Source: Deltaproteobacteria bacterium
GTDB taxonomy: Bacteria; Desulfobacterota; B13-G15; RBG-16-54-18
DNA: 52,237 nt
NCBI GenBank assembly: GCA_019308925.1
Contig: JAFDHG010000005.1
Span: forward strand, 1 to 52,237
Reading direction: 5' to 3'
Both the position numbers and the translations under genes were made by a program. Each line of letters starts with the position of its first letter. The first letter of the stretch is position 1. This document shows, piece after piece, positions 1 to 8,146 of this stretch. The notes under the pieces are model-generated. The model searched no databases, was not told the DNA's origin, and saw only the letters and a program-made list of their open reading frames with translations.

Positions 1-18
1 TCGTAATACCCTCTTCAT
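1..18 (-). CDS. N-terminal stub of a gene running off the left edge
   Basis: Only six codons (MKRVLR) are visible on the minus strand. They are preceded by a good Shine-Dalgarno sequence (GGAGG, positions 31 to 27) with 8 bases before the ATG. A basic start of this kind fits many proteins, including secreted ones, so no function can be given. The support is only the ribosome site and its spacing. It could be a chance match. Confidence 0.4.
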
Positions 19-19
19 C

Positions 20-80
20 AGCGGCCCCTCCTTTCAAAAGTTTTTAACAAAATAAAATTGTTACCATTTTAGGGGCCGCT
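20..80 (-). promoter_or_regulatory. 10-bp inverted repeat partly covering a ribosome binding site
   Basis: AGCGGCCCCT at 20-29 is repeated in perfect inverted form at 71-80, with 41 AT-rich bases between. On the minus transcript the second arm overlaps the last three bases of the GGAGG of the edge gene. A folded RNA could therefore partly mask the ribosome site. It could equally be a protein-binding site. Function is inferred from position only. Confidence 0.35.
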
Positions 81-241
81 ACCCTAAATTTCAACTAACT
101 TTGACACACCCTCTAGTATTTCGAAAGGGCTTAAACACTATAATTCAGTTATGCCTTGCTTTAATCAATCTTCGGATACACCACTCCCCTTTAATTATCA
201 ATCATCTTTTACCAAGCCTTTTAAGGGCGGAATAGCAACTG

Positions 242-406
242 TTAAGCTGCCTTACTAAAAGGCAGACACCTGATCAATAGCCCCCTGAAGTTCCACATCA
301 GGACGCCAATGATGCCCAAAGAGGCGAAGATTTGGGGCATCACTCGGCAAATGCCAGTACAGCCGCCAGTCGCTCCTCCTGTTGTTACGCTAATCGGTGC
401 ACACAT
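242..406 (-). CDS. 54-residue Gly/Cys-containing putative membrane peptide
   Basis: This small gene lies 55 bases downstream of the FmdE-family gene on the same strand. An unusually strong ribosome site, GGAGGTGGAGGA, sits directly before its ATG. The product begins MCAPISVTTGG and has Cys at 2, 16, 20 and 47. The GGCTGIC segment gives a CxxxC pair. Residues about 26 to 45 form a hydrophobic stretch (IFASLGIIGVLMW) that could cross the membrane once. No family is recognised. The tandem arrangement suggests co-transcription with the FmdE-like protein, perhaps as a metal- or thiol-binding membrane partner, but that is inference. Confidence 0.6.
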   Translation of the reverse strand: MCAPISVTTGGATGGCTGICRVMPQIFASLGIIGVLMWNFRGLLIRCLPFSKAA

Positions 407-461
407 CTTCCTCCACCTCCTTTCTTATTGAGGCCCTTCAACAGCCTCTTTTTTTACTGTC

Positions 462-1691
462 CTAAGGCCTTGGCATAATGCCAAGCTCGACCAGAGGATT
501 TACTCCAGCAGCCTTGAGTTTTTCAATTTCAGCAGGGCTCTTAACCTCAAACTTTTTTATAGTTGAAACCAAAGCCTCTGGTCTATCCAGGTAGTCCATC
601 ATCCACACATCCATCTTTAGCCTCATCCACCACCATCTATAGGTGTCAAATGCCCTTAAGTCCGTCCTCTTTGTTCCGCTTCCTTTGAATGCCTTATCCC
701 AGTCAAATGCCACGACCAATCCCTCCCCCTTTTTCGCTCCTCTCTTCCATCTAATGACAATATTGGCCACATTCTTTGCCTCTTTGGGAAGTCTCTTCTT
801 TTGCTCCTTGGTTAGCCATTTTACAAACAGCCTCTTATGCCCAACATTGGTCTCAAAGATTTGTATCAGGGCATCGTCCTTGCACCAGGGAGGAATTGCA
901 ATGACGGTATATTCATGCCTGGGAGCTGAGGAGGGAAGGTTCTTTTTCAGGTATTCGGCTATTAGATAGCCGCTTGTCAGTCCGGGGCAGATATGGTCGT
1001 GAAGCTCAGCTACCTTGAGAAAGTCATTCGGCAAACCCATAACCCAGAGATTGGCTATGGTAAATAGGCTGAATTCGTTTCCACCAAATACCCTGGCAAT
1101 CATCTTCTTCTGCCATGATTCTGGGCTGCTGAGCAGCCTATCGGCATCGATATTCTCTTTGGCAATTTTGGCGAAGATTTCCTTGTCCTTTAGTTTCATG
1201 AAATCCCTTAAAGCGGCAACTCTTCCCCTCTTCTCCCTGTCCAGATAAATTTTGAGGACATCGCTTTTGGCTTCAAGGTAGATACAATCTTTGCTTGTTT
1301 TGTGGAAAAAGGCGAACCATAACGGGACATTATATGGTTTATGCACATTTACTAGATTTCCTTTGCCCCGAGAAGTGCCAGTAGTCATCATCACTCCATC
1401 AAGGGCTTTTTCCGTGGTATATTTACCAATTTTGGCTATATACCCAGCATCTGTGAAGACCAGAACGTTAGGATCACCTTTACTAAAAGGTAATTTTTTC
1501 ATCGCCACGGCTGAGGCTTTAAACCCCAGTAGATGCAGCACCGATAAATTCTTTTCCCCAACGAAGTCGACAACAGGCTTTAAGTCTGGATAATCATTAA
1601 CTATCGATTTCTGTGCCAGGGCAACCATAGCGAAAACAGTGCTTAACAGCATTACCAAACCCAGCATAATTGCGATTCTTTTTCTTTTCAT
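462..1691 (-). CDS. Exported FmdE-family protein
   Basis: The first 27 residues form a classical signal peptide: basic MKRKR, a hydrophobic core, then a VALAQ cleavage region. The protein is therefore probably periplasmic or outward-facing. Around residue 235 the segment HDHICPGL matches the conserved Cys/His metal-site motif of FmdE-type proteins, named after a subunit E gene near formylmethanofuran dehydrogenase. Many bacterial members are standalone and uncharacterised. The roughly 200 residues before this domain are unfamiliar. The ATG has a good SD (GGAGGTAGCT). A sigma-70-like promoter lies about 155 bases upstream, and a small Cys-containing gene follows. Substrate and reaction are unknown. 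The family call rests on the motif and the overall pattern. Confidence 0.8.
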   Translation of the reverse strand: MKRKRIAIMLGLVMLLSTVFAMVALAQKSIVNDYPDLKPVVDFVGEKNLSVLHLLGFKASAVAMKKLPFSKGDPNVLVFTDAGYIAKIGKYTTEKALDGVMMTTGTSRGKGNLVNVHKPYNVPLWFAFFHKTSKDCIYLEAKSDVLKIYLDREKRGRVAALRDFMKLKDKEIFAKIAKENIDADRLLSSPESWQKKMIARVFGGNEFSLFTIANLWVMGLPNDFLKVAELHDHICPGLTSGYLIAEYLKKNLPSSAPRHEYTVIAIPPWCKDDALIQIFETNVGHKRLFVKWLTKEQKKRLPKEAKNVANIVIRWKRGAKKGEGLVVAFDWDKAFKGSGTKRTDLRAFDTYRWWWMRLKMDVWMMDYLDRPEALVSTIKKFEVKSPAEIEKLKAAGVNPLVELGIMPRP

Positions 1692-1766
1692 AGCTACCTC
1701 CTTATCAGAATCAGTTAAGACCCTTAAACAAAAAGACCACTTTGGCCCCCTGCTTCTGCAGGTTCT

Positions 1767-1783
1767 AAGGCCTTCGTGGCCTT
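1767..1783. promoter_or_regulatory. Hairpin in the long leader of the FmdE-family gene
   Basis: AAGGCC (1767-1772) and GGCCTT (1778-1783) form a perfect 6-bp stem. On the plus strand a T-rich tract follows, but no plus-strand gene precedes it. The hairpin more likely belongs to the roughly 155-base 5' leader of the minus-strand FmdE-family gene. That leader also holds a CCTGC/GCAGG hairpin and a weak GGCCA/TGGTC stem followed by TTTTTG. Attenuation is possible but unproven. Confidence 0.3.
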
Positions 1784-1852
1784 TATTTTTATTGAAAAAC
1801 TGCTCCTAAAATCTAGTTATAGATCCTTCATGGACCCTGGTTTTCATTTTCG

Positions 1853-1881
1853 CTTATACAACACCACCTCCTTTTTGTCAA
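1853..1881 (-). promoter_or_regulatory. Sigma-70-type promoter of the FmdE-family gene
   Basis: On the minus strand TTGACA (1881-1876) is followed after exactly 17 bases by TATAAG (1858-1853). It faces the FmdE-family gene and would give a leader of about 155 bases. Confidence 0.6.
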
Positions 1882-1924
1882 CCCCCTTCTTAGCATGCCA
1901 GGTTTATCAAATGGGCTCCGGACA

Positions 1925-1953
1925 TTGACAAAGGACAGGGGGCGTGATATCTA
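1925..1953 (+). promoter_or_regulatory. Promoter of nadK, apparently leaderless
   Basis: TTGACA (1925-1930), 17 bases, TATCTA (1948-1953). The last base of the -10 box lies 7 bases before the A of the nadK ATG. Transcription should therefore begin at or next to the start codon. This agrees with the lack of any recognisable Shine-Dalgarno sequence there. Confidence 0.6.
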
Positions 1954-1959
1954 AAGGTC

Positions 1960-2826
1960 ATGGAGCGGATAGGAATTATAGCCAAAAGAAACAAACCTGA
2001 GGCCTTTAAGGTAGTCAAAGACCTGATCGAATGGTCAAAAGACAAGCGGGTAGAGTGCTTCATCGATCCTGAGATGGCGAAATTCATCCGCCACCCCTCG
2101 CTGGACAAAGAACAGATGCCCCTATCCGTGGACATGGTGGTGGTCTTGGGAGGGGATGGAACCCTGCTGGCTGCAGCCCGCACGATCCAGAAGAGGCGAG
2201 TTCCCATCCTCGGGGTAAACCTCGGGGGATTGGGGTTTTTAACCGCGATCACCTTGGACGAACTCTACCCCATGTTGGACAACATTCTGCGGGGTGATTA
2301 TAAAAGCGATGAACGTATGCTCCTAAAGGCCCGCATCTGGCGCAAAGAGAAGGTGATTGATGAGTTCACCGTCCTTAACGATGTAGTCATCAATAAGGGG
2401 GCCTTGGCCCGAATCATAGAATTGGAGACCAGTGTAGATCACGAATATCTTACCACCTTCCGAGCCGATGGCCTGATCATCTCTACACCCACCGGTTCTA
2501 CCGGGCATTCGCTGTCAGCCGGCGGCCCCATCGTCTACCCCTCCCTCCAATGCATCATCATCACCCCTATTTGCCCTCACACCCTGACCAACAGGCCCAT
2601 CATCGTCCCGGAGGAGGCCACCATCAGGGTAACCCTCTGCTCCAAGGGAGAGGAGGTCTTCCTCACCCTGGATGGTCAGGTGGGGTTCAAGATGGAGGTA
2701 AATGACAGGGTGGAGGTAAAGAAGGAGGAGGAGTTCATCACCCTCATCAAGTCCCCTTCCAAGGGCTATTTCGAAGTCCTGCGGACCAAGTTGATGTGGG
2801 GAGGGGATATCGTATCCAATCGTTAA
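1960..2826 (+). CDS. nadK: NAD kinase (ATP/polyphosphate)
   Basis: Phosphorylates NAD+ to NADP+ in the cytoplasm. The signature GGDGT is at residues 64-68 (LGGDGTLLAAA), followed by the NLGGLGFL segment. A TGST-x-x-SLSAGGP nucleotide-binding motif lies near residue 180. In the last motif GH replaces the more usual AY, a small deviation. At 288 residues it is of normal bacterial length. The ATG has no Shine-Dalgarno, but a promoter ends 7 bases upstream. The stop is followed 13 bases later by recN, and nadK-recN pairing is common in bacteria, so the two are probably co-transcribed. Confidence 0.93.
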   Translation: MERIGIIAKRNKPEAFKVVKDLIEWSKDKRVECFIDPEMAKFIRHPSLDKEQMPLSVDMVVVLGGDGTLLAAARTIQKRRVPILGVNLGGLGFLTAITLDELYPMLDNILRGDYKSDERMLLKARIWRKEKVIDEFTVLNDVVINKGALARIIELETSVDHEYLTTFRADGLIISTPTGSTGHSLSAGGPIVYPSLQCIIITPICPHTLTNRPIIVPEEATIRVTLCSKGEEVFLTLDGQVGFKMEVNDRVEVKKEEEFITLIKSPSKGYFEVLRTKLMWGGDIVSNR

Positions 2827-2839
2827 GGGAGGCGGTGAG

Positions 2840-4549
2840 ATGTTGGTGGAGCTGCACATCGAAAATCTCGCCATCATCGATCAGCTGCGCATCGACTTCA
2901 AGGAAGGCCTGAACATCCTCACCGGGGAGACCGGAGCGGGCAAGTCCATCATCCTCAATGCCCTCAACCTCATCTTGGGGGATAGGGTCAAGGATGACGT
3001 CATCAGATCTCACGAACAAGAAGGCCTGGTGGAGGCCCTCTTTGACATCTCCGTCAACCCTAAGATCCGTCAATGGCTGCGGGAGAAAGGTATAGAGGCG
3101 GAGGACAACCTCGTGATAAAGAGGATGCTGTTCAAGAAGGACAAAAGCAAAATTTATATCAACGGCCAACTCGCCACCCTGCAGATGGCCTCTCTTATCG
3201 GTGAGGAGCTCCTGAACATCTACGGCCAGCATCAACACCAGGTCCTGAGAAGGGTGGAAAACCACCTGGATATCTTGGATGAGTTCGGGGGGCTCCTTGT
3301 GCTGCGGTCCGAATTCCAGAGGGCGTACAGGGAGATCAAAGGGCTGGATAAACGCCTTCGGGAGCTGAGGGCACAGCAAGAAAGGGGGGAAAGGGAGAGG
3401 GAATTGTGGGCCTTTCAAGCCAAGGAGATCGAGGGCGCCACCTTAAGGCCAGGGGAAGAGGAGGAATTGAAAAGGGAGCGGCACCTCCTGAAAAACGCCC
3501 AAAGGTTGATTCAGCTGGCAGAGGCGTGTGAGCGAATATTGTACTCCGATGAGGAGTCTGTTGTAGAAAGATTGGGCAAGGTCGAAAAAGATCTGGAGAC
3601 CCTCACTGAGCTAGACCCCTCCCTCTCTCCCCTCAAAGGGATCATCTCCTCTGCCCTGCTACAACTGGAGGAGGCGTCAGGGGAGCTCAAAGGGTATATT
3701 AGTAAGATCGATCTGGACCCGAACCGCCTGGAGGAGACAGAATTGAGGTTCGAGCAGATTCAAAGCCTGAAGAGGAAGTATAAAGCCTCCTCGGTGGAGG
3801 AAATCCTCTCCTATAAGGATCAGATCGAACGAGGATTGCAGGGAACCGCCGATCTGGAAGCGGAGATAGCGCAACTGGAGAGAAAGAAGAAGGAAGGCGA
3901 GGGGGAGGCCCGGGAATTGGCCCAAAAGCTGTCTGTGGGGCGCAAGGAAGCGGCGCGCCAGTTAAAGAAGGAGATTGAGGCTGAGCTGGCCACCTTGGAG
4001 ATGAAGAGGACGACCTTTGAGGTGGAGATGAAGGAGGTGTCCTCGGTGGGAGATTCTTTAGTGATGGAAGGGGCGGTCATCGGACCTAGGGGAGGGGAGG
4101 AAATAGAGTTTCTCATCTCCCCCAATATAGGGGAGGAACCCCGGCCCTTGTCTAAGATCGCCTCAGGTGGAGAACTGTCTCGTATCATGTTGGCCATAAA
4201 GAAGATATTGACCAAGGAGGGAGAGGACCAGACCTTGGTCTTCGATGAGGTGGATGCAGGGATAGGGGGGGAGACTGCGGAGGTGGTGGGTAGCAAGTTG
4301 CGGGAGCTGGCCCGCTATCATCAGATCCTCTGTGTGACCCATCTGCCCCAGATCGCCTCCTTCGGCCAGGTCCATTACCGGGTGATCAAAAGGGAGATAG
4401 AGGGGAGGACAATTACCTCTGTGGAGAGGCTCCAGGGTGAGATGGTGGTGGAGGAGGTCGCCAGGATGTTAGGCGGGAAGGGAATCACCTCTACTACACG
4501 GTCCCATGCACATGAGATGTTGCAAAAGGCGAGGAGGGAGGAAAGTTGA
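2840..4549 (+). CDS. recN: DNA repair protein RecN
   Basis: An SMC-like ATPase for double-strand break repair that tethers DNA. The Walker A motif GETGAGKS is at residues 29-36. A long charged coiled-coil region (about 150-360) follows. The ABC signature ASGGELSRIMLA and Walker B LVFDEVDAGIGG lie near residues 430-475. At 569 residues it has the usual length. The ATG follows the SD GGAGGCGGTGAG. It lies between nadK and an acetyltransferase gene whose start overlaps the recN stop by four bases, indicating translational coupling. Confidence 0.95.
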   Translation: MLVELHIENLAIIDQLRIDFKEGLNILTGETGAGKSIILNALNLILGDRVKDDVIRSHEQEGLVEALFDISVNPKIRQWLREKGIEAEDNLVIKRMLFKKDKSKIYINGQLATLQMASLIGEELLNIYGQHQHQVLRRVENHLDILDEFGGLLVLRSEFQRAYREIKGLDKRLRELRAQQERGERERELWAFQAKEIEGATLRPGEEEELKRERHLLKNAQRLIQLAEACERILYSDEESVVERLGKVEKDLETLTELDPSLSPLKGIISSALLQLEEASGELKGYISKIDLDPNRLEETELRFEQIQSLKRKYKASSVEEILSYKDQIERGLQGTADLEAEIAQLERKKKEGEGEARELAQKLSVGRKEAARQLKKEIEAELATLEMKRTTFEVEMKEVSSVGDSLVMEGAVIGPRGGEEIEFLISPNIGEEPRPLSKIASGGELSRIMLAIKKILTKEGEDQTLVFDEVDAGIGGETAEVVGSKLRELARYHQILCVTHLPQIASFGQVHYRVIKREIEGRTITSVERLQGEMVVEEVARMLGGKGITSTTRSHAHEMLQKARREES

Positions 4550-4998
4550 TCCGCAAGGCCAAGATCTCTGATGCCGAAGAGGTCCAAAGGTTGATAAATC
4601 ACTTCGCCAAGGAGGGAAAGCTTCTCCCTCGCTCTCTGAGTGAGATCTATGATAACCTGCGCGACTTCTACATCTTTGAGGGGGAAGACCATCACATAGG
4701 GGGTGTGTGCGCCTTGCATATCTGCTGGGAGGACCTGGCGGAGATTCGCTCTCTTGCCGTGGCGGAGGAGGCGAGGGAAAGGGGTATAGGGGGAAAATTG
4801 GTCAAGGCATGTCTCGAGGAGGCGAGGCAACTTGGTGTCTCACGGGTCTTTCTCCTCACCTATATCCCCCCTTATTTCGAACGGGCCGGCTTCCAGGTGG
4901 TGGACAAATCCACCCTGCCTCATAAGATCTGGGCTGATTGTATCAGGTGTGTCAAGTTCCCCAACTGCGACGAGATCGCAATGATCCTCAATCTTTAG
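4546..4998 (+). CDS. GNAT acetyltransferase, N-acetylglutamate synthase-like
   Basis: A 150-residue single-domain GNAT protein. Motif A is visible in the segment SLAVAEEARERGIGGKL near residues 70-85, an acetyl-CoA-binding loop. The C-terminal KIWADCIRCVKFPNC is characteristic of the short ArgA-type acetyltransferases that make N-acetylglutamate, the first step of arginine synthesis. It starts at TTG, overlapping the recN stop, with SD GGAGGGAGG just upstream. The stop overlaps the convergent acyl-CoA synthetase gene by 4 bases. Whether it truly acetylates glutamate cannot be shown here; another small substrate is possible. Confidence 0.8.
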   Translation: MIRKAKISDAEEVQRLINHFAKEGKLLPRSLSEIYDNLRDFYIFEGEDHHIGGVCALHICWEDLAEIRSLAVAEEARERGIGGKLVKACLEEARQLGVSRVFLLTYIPPYFERAGFQVVDKSTLPHKIWADCIRCVKFPNCDEIAMILNL

Positions 4999-6689
4999 GC
5001 AGGAAGCCCCAACTCCCATGCCTTCAGCACCCTCCTGATCACCGTCCCTTCCTCTGATCTGGGGATCTCGGGGCGAAACTCTATCTCCTTGGGAACTATA
5101 CGAGGGGAGAAGTACTTCTTCATGAACTCTATTATCTCCTCCTTTAGTCCTTCGGAGGGAGAAAAACCTGGGTTCAGTGAGATAAAGGCCTTGATCACAC
5201 TCCCCTTTAAAGGGTCGGGTTTGCCGATGACCCCGGCATCGGCCACCGCCGGGTGCCCCTGCAGGGCTTCCTCCACCTCGGGGGGGCCCACCATCACTCC
5301 GGCCACCTTGATCAGGTCATCGTCCCTCCCCTGAAAGTAGAAATAACCGTCCTCATCCACATAGGCAGTATCCCCAGAGATATACCAGAGTTCAAAGGGG
5401 AAATATTCCCGATACCTCTTCTCGTCCCGCCAGATCCCCCTCATCATGGCCGGCCACCCCTCCTTTATGGCCAGCTCCCCTAAAGTCAGGGGGGGGGCTT
5501 CCTTTCCCTGAGGATTGATCACGCTTGCCGCAATACCGGGCAAGGGCTTCCCGATGGAACCTGGCTTAACCGGCATACTGGGGTAGTTGGCGATCATGAT
5601 CATTCCCGTCTCGGTCATCCACCAGGTGTCATGAATAGGGATTCCAAAGACCCTCCTGGCCCAATAGACGACATCCGGGGGCAAGGGTTCCCCCACACTG
5701 AGGATATGCCGCAGGCTGCGTAGATTACACCTATTTATTATTTCCTTTTCCTTCTTCATCAGCCTCCGGAAGACGGTGGGGGCGGTGTACAAGACCGTTA
5801 CCCGATGGGACTCAATCGAACGGCACCAAGCTTCTAGCTCAAACCTCCCCCCCCGGACAAAGTTGTCCACACCACAGAGCCAGGGGGCAAAGGCCCCATA
5901 TACCGTCCCTGTAATCCAACCTGGTTCCGCAGTGGTCCAAAGGACATCGTCATCCCTGAGATCCAGCACCCATCGGGCCGTGATCAGGTACCCGACCATG
6001 TCTTTATGGACGTGGAGGACCCCCTTGGGATTCCCGGTGGAGCCGGAGGTGTAGATCAGGTAGAGGGGGTCTTCCAGGTCCACCCATTCTATATCGAAGT
6101 CATAGGGGGCGCAGGACATCTCCTCCTCCCAACTCACCTCACCAGGCCTAAGCACGATGTTCCCTGCCCCCACCAGGATGATGTGTTGAAGGTCTGGTAG
6201 TTCGCTGAAGGGTACCCGGGCAGCCATTTTGGGGGTGGTCACCAGTACCTTGGCCCCGCTGTCCCTCAATCTCTCCCTGACTGCCACCTCCATTAAGGCC
6301 TCAAATAGGGGTCCGAAGATGGCACCGACCTTGGCACAACCGACCATGGCGATGTAATACTCGGGACAGCGAGGGAGAAATATGAAGACCCTGTCCCCCT
6401 TCTCCACCCCCAGCTTATTGAGGACGTTGGCGAATTTATTGGAGAGGTCCCTCATCTGATGGTATGTTATCCTCTCCCTCCTGTTCTTATCCTCATAGAT
6501 CAGACAGAACCTGTGACTGCGGGCTGGATCATCCGCATGTCGATCGATGGCCTCATAGGCGATATTTACCTTTTTAGTACGGTGCCAACTGAACTCCTGC
6601 TCCACCTCCTTCCAGTCGAAGGATTGATATACCTCGCTGTAATCCTGTAGATTGGCCTCCGGGTTAGCAGGGGGGAGAATGTTTTCCAT
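4995..6689 (-). CDS. AcsA-like acyl/acetyl-CoA synthetase lacking the C-terminal catalytic lysine
   Basis: An ANL-superfamily AMP-forming synthetase, most like Bacillus-type AcsA. The adenylation motifs are present: YTSGSTGNPKG, DTWWMTETG and GRDDDLIKVAGVMVGPPEVE. The C-terminal A10 motif normally reads [11 protein letters not shown], and its lysine completes the adenylate-forming reaction. Here it reads PRSEEGTVIRR: the codon at 5043-5045 (minus strand) is ACG, giving Thr about 15 residues from the end. The enzyme may be impaired in adenylation, work only in thioesterification, or be a regulator. A TTG (6695) and two ATGs (6692, 6689) are possible starts after SD GGAGG; 6689 has the best spacing. 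It heads away from acuC in an apparent three-gene operon. Confidence 0.85.
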   Translation of the reverse strand: MENILPPANPEANLQDYSEVYQSFDWKEVEQEFSWHRTKKVNIAYEAIDRHADDPARSHRFCLIYEDKNRRERITYHQMRDLSNKFANVLNKLGVEKGDRVFIFLPRCPEYYIAMVGCAKVGAIFGPLFEALMEVAVRERLRDSGAKVLVTTPKMAARVPFSELPDLQHIILVGAGNIVLRPGEVSWEEEMSCAPYDFDIEWVDLEDPLYLIYTSGSTGNPKGVLHVHKDMVGYLITARWVLDLRDDDVLWTTAEPGWITGTVYGAFAPWLCGVDNFVRGGRFELEAWCRSIESHRVTVLYTAPTVFRRLMKKEKEIINRCNLRSLRHILSVGEPLPPDVVYWARRVFGIPIHDTWWMTETGMIMIANYPSMPVKPGSIGKPLPGIAASVINPQGKEAPPLTLGELAIKEGWPAMMRGIWRDEKRYREYFPFELWYISGDTAYVDEDGYFYFQGRDDDLIKVAGVMVGPPEVEEALQGHPAVADAGVIGKPDPLKGSVIKAFISLNPGFSPSEGLKEEIIEFMKKYFSPRIVPKEIEFRPEIPRSEEGTVIRRVLKAWELGLPA

Positions 6690-6706
6690 CATCAACCTCC
6701 TAGAAA

Positions 6707-7006
6707 TTAAATGGGGCCATGCATGGGATCAAAGTATCCCTCTCCCGTCTCCACCTTTTCTCCCTCTTCGACCTCATAGATGGGGTATACCTCGTACTTG
6801 GACAAGCCTGAGAGCTCCGCCATCAACTTCGCCACCTCCTCGGCCTCCTCGGCCTCGATGATGGTGAAAGTAAGATCCCCGCTCAGGGTGACATATTGAT
6901 GTAGTACCCGTACGCCCAGGGGCGGATGGCTGAATACCCTCCCCGCCTTCTCCTTGATCTCCTTCCAACTCCGCATCTCATGTTCCCCAAGGATCAATAA
7001 AAGCAT
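6707..7006 (-). CDS. Small alpha/beta (DUF3303- or ACT-like) protein in the acuC operon
   Basis: A 99-residue protein beginning MLLLILGEHEM. It alternates beta and alpha segments in the manner of dimeric alpha/beta-barrel (DUF3303-like) or ACT folds. The most telling part is DLTFTIIEAEEAEEVAKLM, about residues 43-62. The ATG at 7006 has AGGAGGG 8 bases upstream; a longer upstream start would overlap acuC further and lacks support. It sits between acuC and the AcsA-like gene, the place where Bacillus has the CBS/ACT protein AcuB. A regulatory or ligand-sensing role is plausible but not shown. Confidence 0.65.
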   Translation of the reverse strand: MLLLILGEHEMRSWKEIKEKAGRVFSHPPLGVRVLHQYVTLSGDLTFTIIEAEEAEEVAKLMAELSGLSKYEVYPIYEVEEGEKVETGEGYFDPMHGPI

Positions 7007-7023
7007 CTCTCCACCCTCCTGGC

Positions 7024-8073
7024 CTAAAGATTCCAATAACGACTTTGAACCCCCTTGACCCGCTGAATGGCCTCGGCTATCTCCTCGTATTGGGCCTCTT
7101 CCACCTGCTGCATCTCCCCCTTATTGATCATTGAACTGTCGGTCAGTTCCCAAAGGACCATCTCCACCGAGTCCCGCAGGGCCTGGGGGTTGTATCCCCC
7201 CTCCAAAATGATGACCAGCCTCCCCTCACAAAGGTCAGCGGCCATCTCCATCAGAAGGGCGGTCATCCTGGCAAAACCTTCTGTGGTGACATTCATCGAT
7301 CTAATAGGATCGCTATAATGAATGTCGAACCCAGCGGCCACTAATAGTAACTCCGGTCTATACTGTCGGGCAATGGGCGAAAGGAGGTGGCGGAAGACAT
7401 TGCCGTAACACGCGTCAGAACAACCGGCCTCCAGGGGGATATTTACAGTGTAACCCTCACCTTCCCCCTCTCCCACCTCTTGTACCCCTCCACCCCAGGG
7501 ATAAAACGGGTGGCGGTGAACGGAAAAATAGAGGACATGGGGATCCTCATAGAAGATGTGCTGGATGCCATTGCCGTGGTGGAGGTCCCAGTCGACGATC
7601 AACACCTTCTCCAATCCGTGAGCCTTCAAGGCATACTTCGCTGCGATGGCCTCGTTGTTAAATATACAGAACCCCATGGCCCGATCCCTCTCAGCGTGAT
7701 GGCCTGGGGGCCTGATAAGGGCAAAGGCATTGCGTACTTCTCCCGTCAAAACACCTCTGACAGCCTCCATCACCCCCCCTGCTGCTAACCAGGCAGCCTT
7801 GTATGTCTTGGGTGAGGTTACCGTGTCAGGGTCAAACCTGACCTGGGCCTTCTCCGCACTGTCCAATATACGGTCCACATAACGGGAGTCGTGGACCCAG
7901 AGGAGTTCCTCCAATGTCGCATATCGGGGCTCAATATTCACCAGTGTATCACCAAAGTCCTTATTATCTAACATATTATAAATAGACTGAAGCCGCTGCG
8001 GACTCTCTGGGTGCAAGATCCCCGTTCTGTGCTCCAGATAAAGACGATGCCTCACGATCCCTGTCTTTTCCAC
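7024..8073 (-). CDS. acuC: AcuC-type class I histone-deacetylase-fold lysine deacetylase
   Basis: A zinc-dependent deacetylase of 349 residues. Visible catalytic elements include RPPGHHAERD (the paired His), VDWDLHHGNG (Asp/His zinc ligands and relay), AAGFDIHYSDP and LEGGYNP. In Bacillus, AcuC removes acetyl groups from the C-terminal lysine of AcsA and so reactivates it. The operon here holds an AcsA-like protein without that lysine, while the next gene cluster has an Acs with it, which is a likelier target. The start is GTG at 8073 with a weak SD. A TTGACA-17-TAAAAT promoter lies 45 bases upstream. An acetylpolyamine or other acyl-lysine substrate remains possible. Confidence 0.88.
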   Translation of the reverse strand: MEKTGIVRHRLYLEHRTGILHPESPQRLQSIYNMLDNKDFGDTLVNIEPRYATLEELLWVHDSRYVDRILDSAEKAQVRFDPDTVTSPKTYKAAWLAAGGVMEAVRGVLTGEVRNAFALIRPPGHHAERDRAMGFCIFNNEAIAAKYALKAHGLEKVLIVDWDLHHGNGIQHIFYEDPHVLYFSVHRHPFYPWGGGVQEVGEGEGEGYTVNIPLEAGCSDACYGNVFRHLLSPIARQYRPELLLVAAGFDIHYSDPIRSMNVTTEGFARMTALLMEMAADLCEGRLVIILEGGYNPQALRDSVEMVLWELTDSSMINKGEMQQVEEAQYEEIAEAIQRVKGVQSRYWNL

Positions 8074-8117
8074 GATTGAGATAAATCACCACAAAAAATA
8101 TGACATTTCTTGTTTAT

Positions 8118-8146
8118 ATTTTAATCTTTCTGCGATGCTTTGTCAA
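8118..8146 (-). promoter_or_regulatory. Promoter of the acuC operon
   Basis: On the minus strand TTGACA (8146-8141), 17 bases, TAAAAT (8123-8118). The predicted leader to the acuC GTG is about 38 bases. Confidence 0.65.

Noticed and set aside
105-160. TTGACA and TATAAT near the left edge as a plus-strand promoter
   Set aside because: The boxes are about 29 bases apart and no plus-strand gene follows.
425-450. GAGGC..GCCTC hairpin followed by seven T on the plus strand
   Set aside because: No plus-strand gene precedes it. It lies between two minus-strand genes, where the T run would be on the wrong side for termination.
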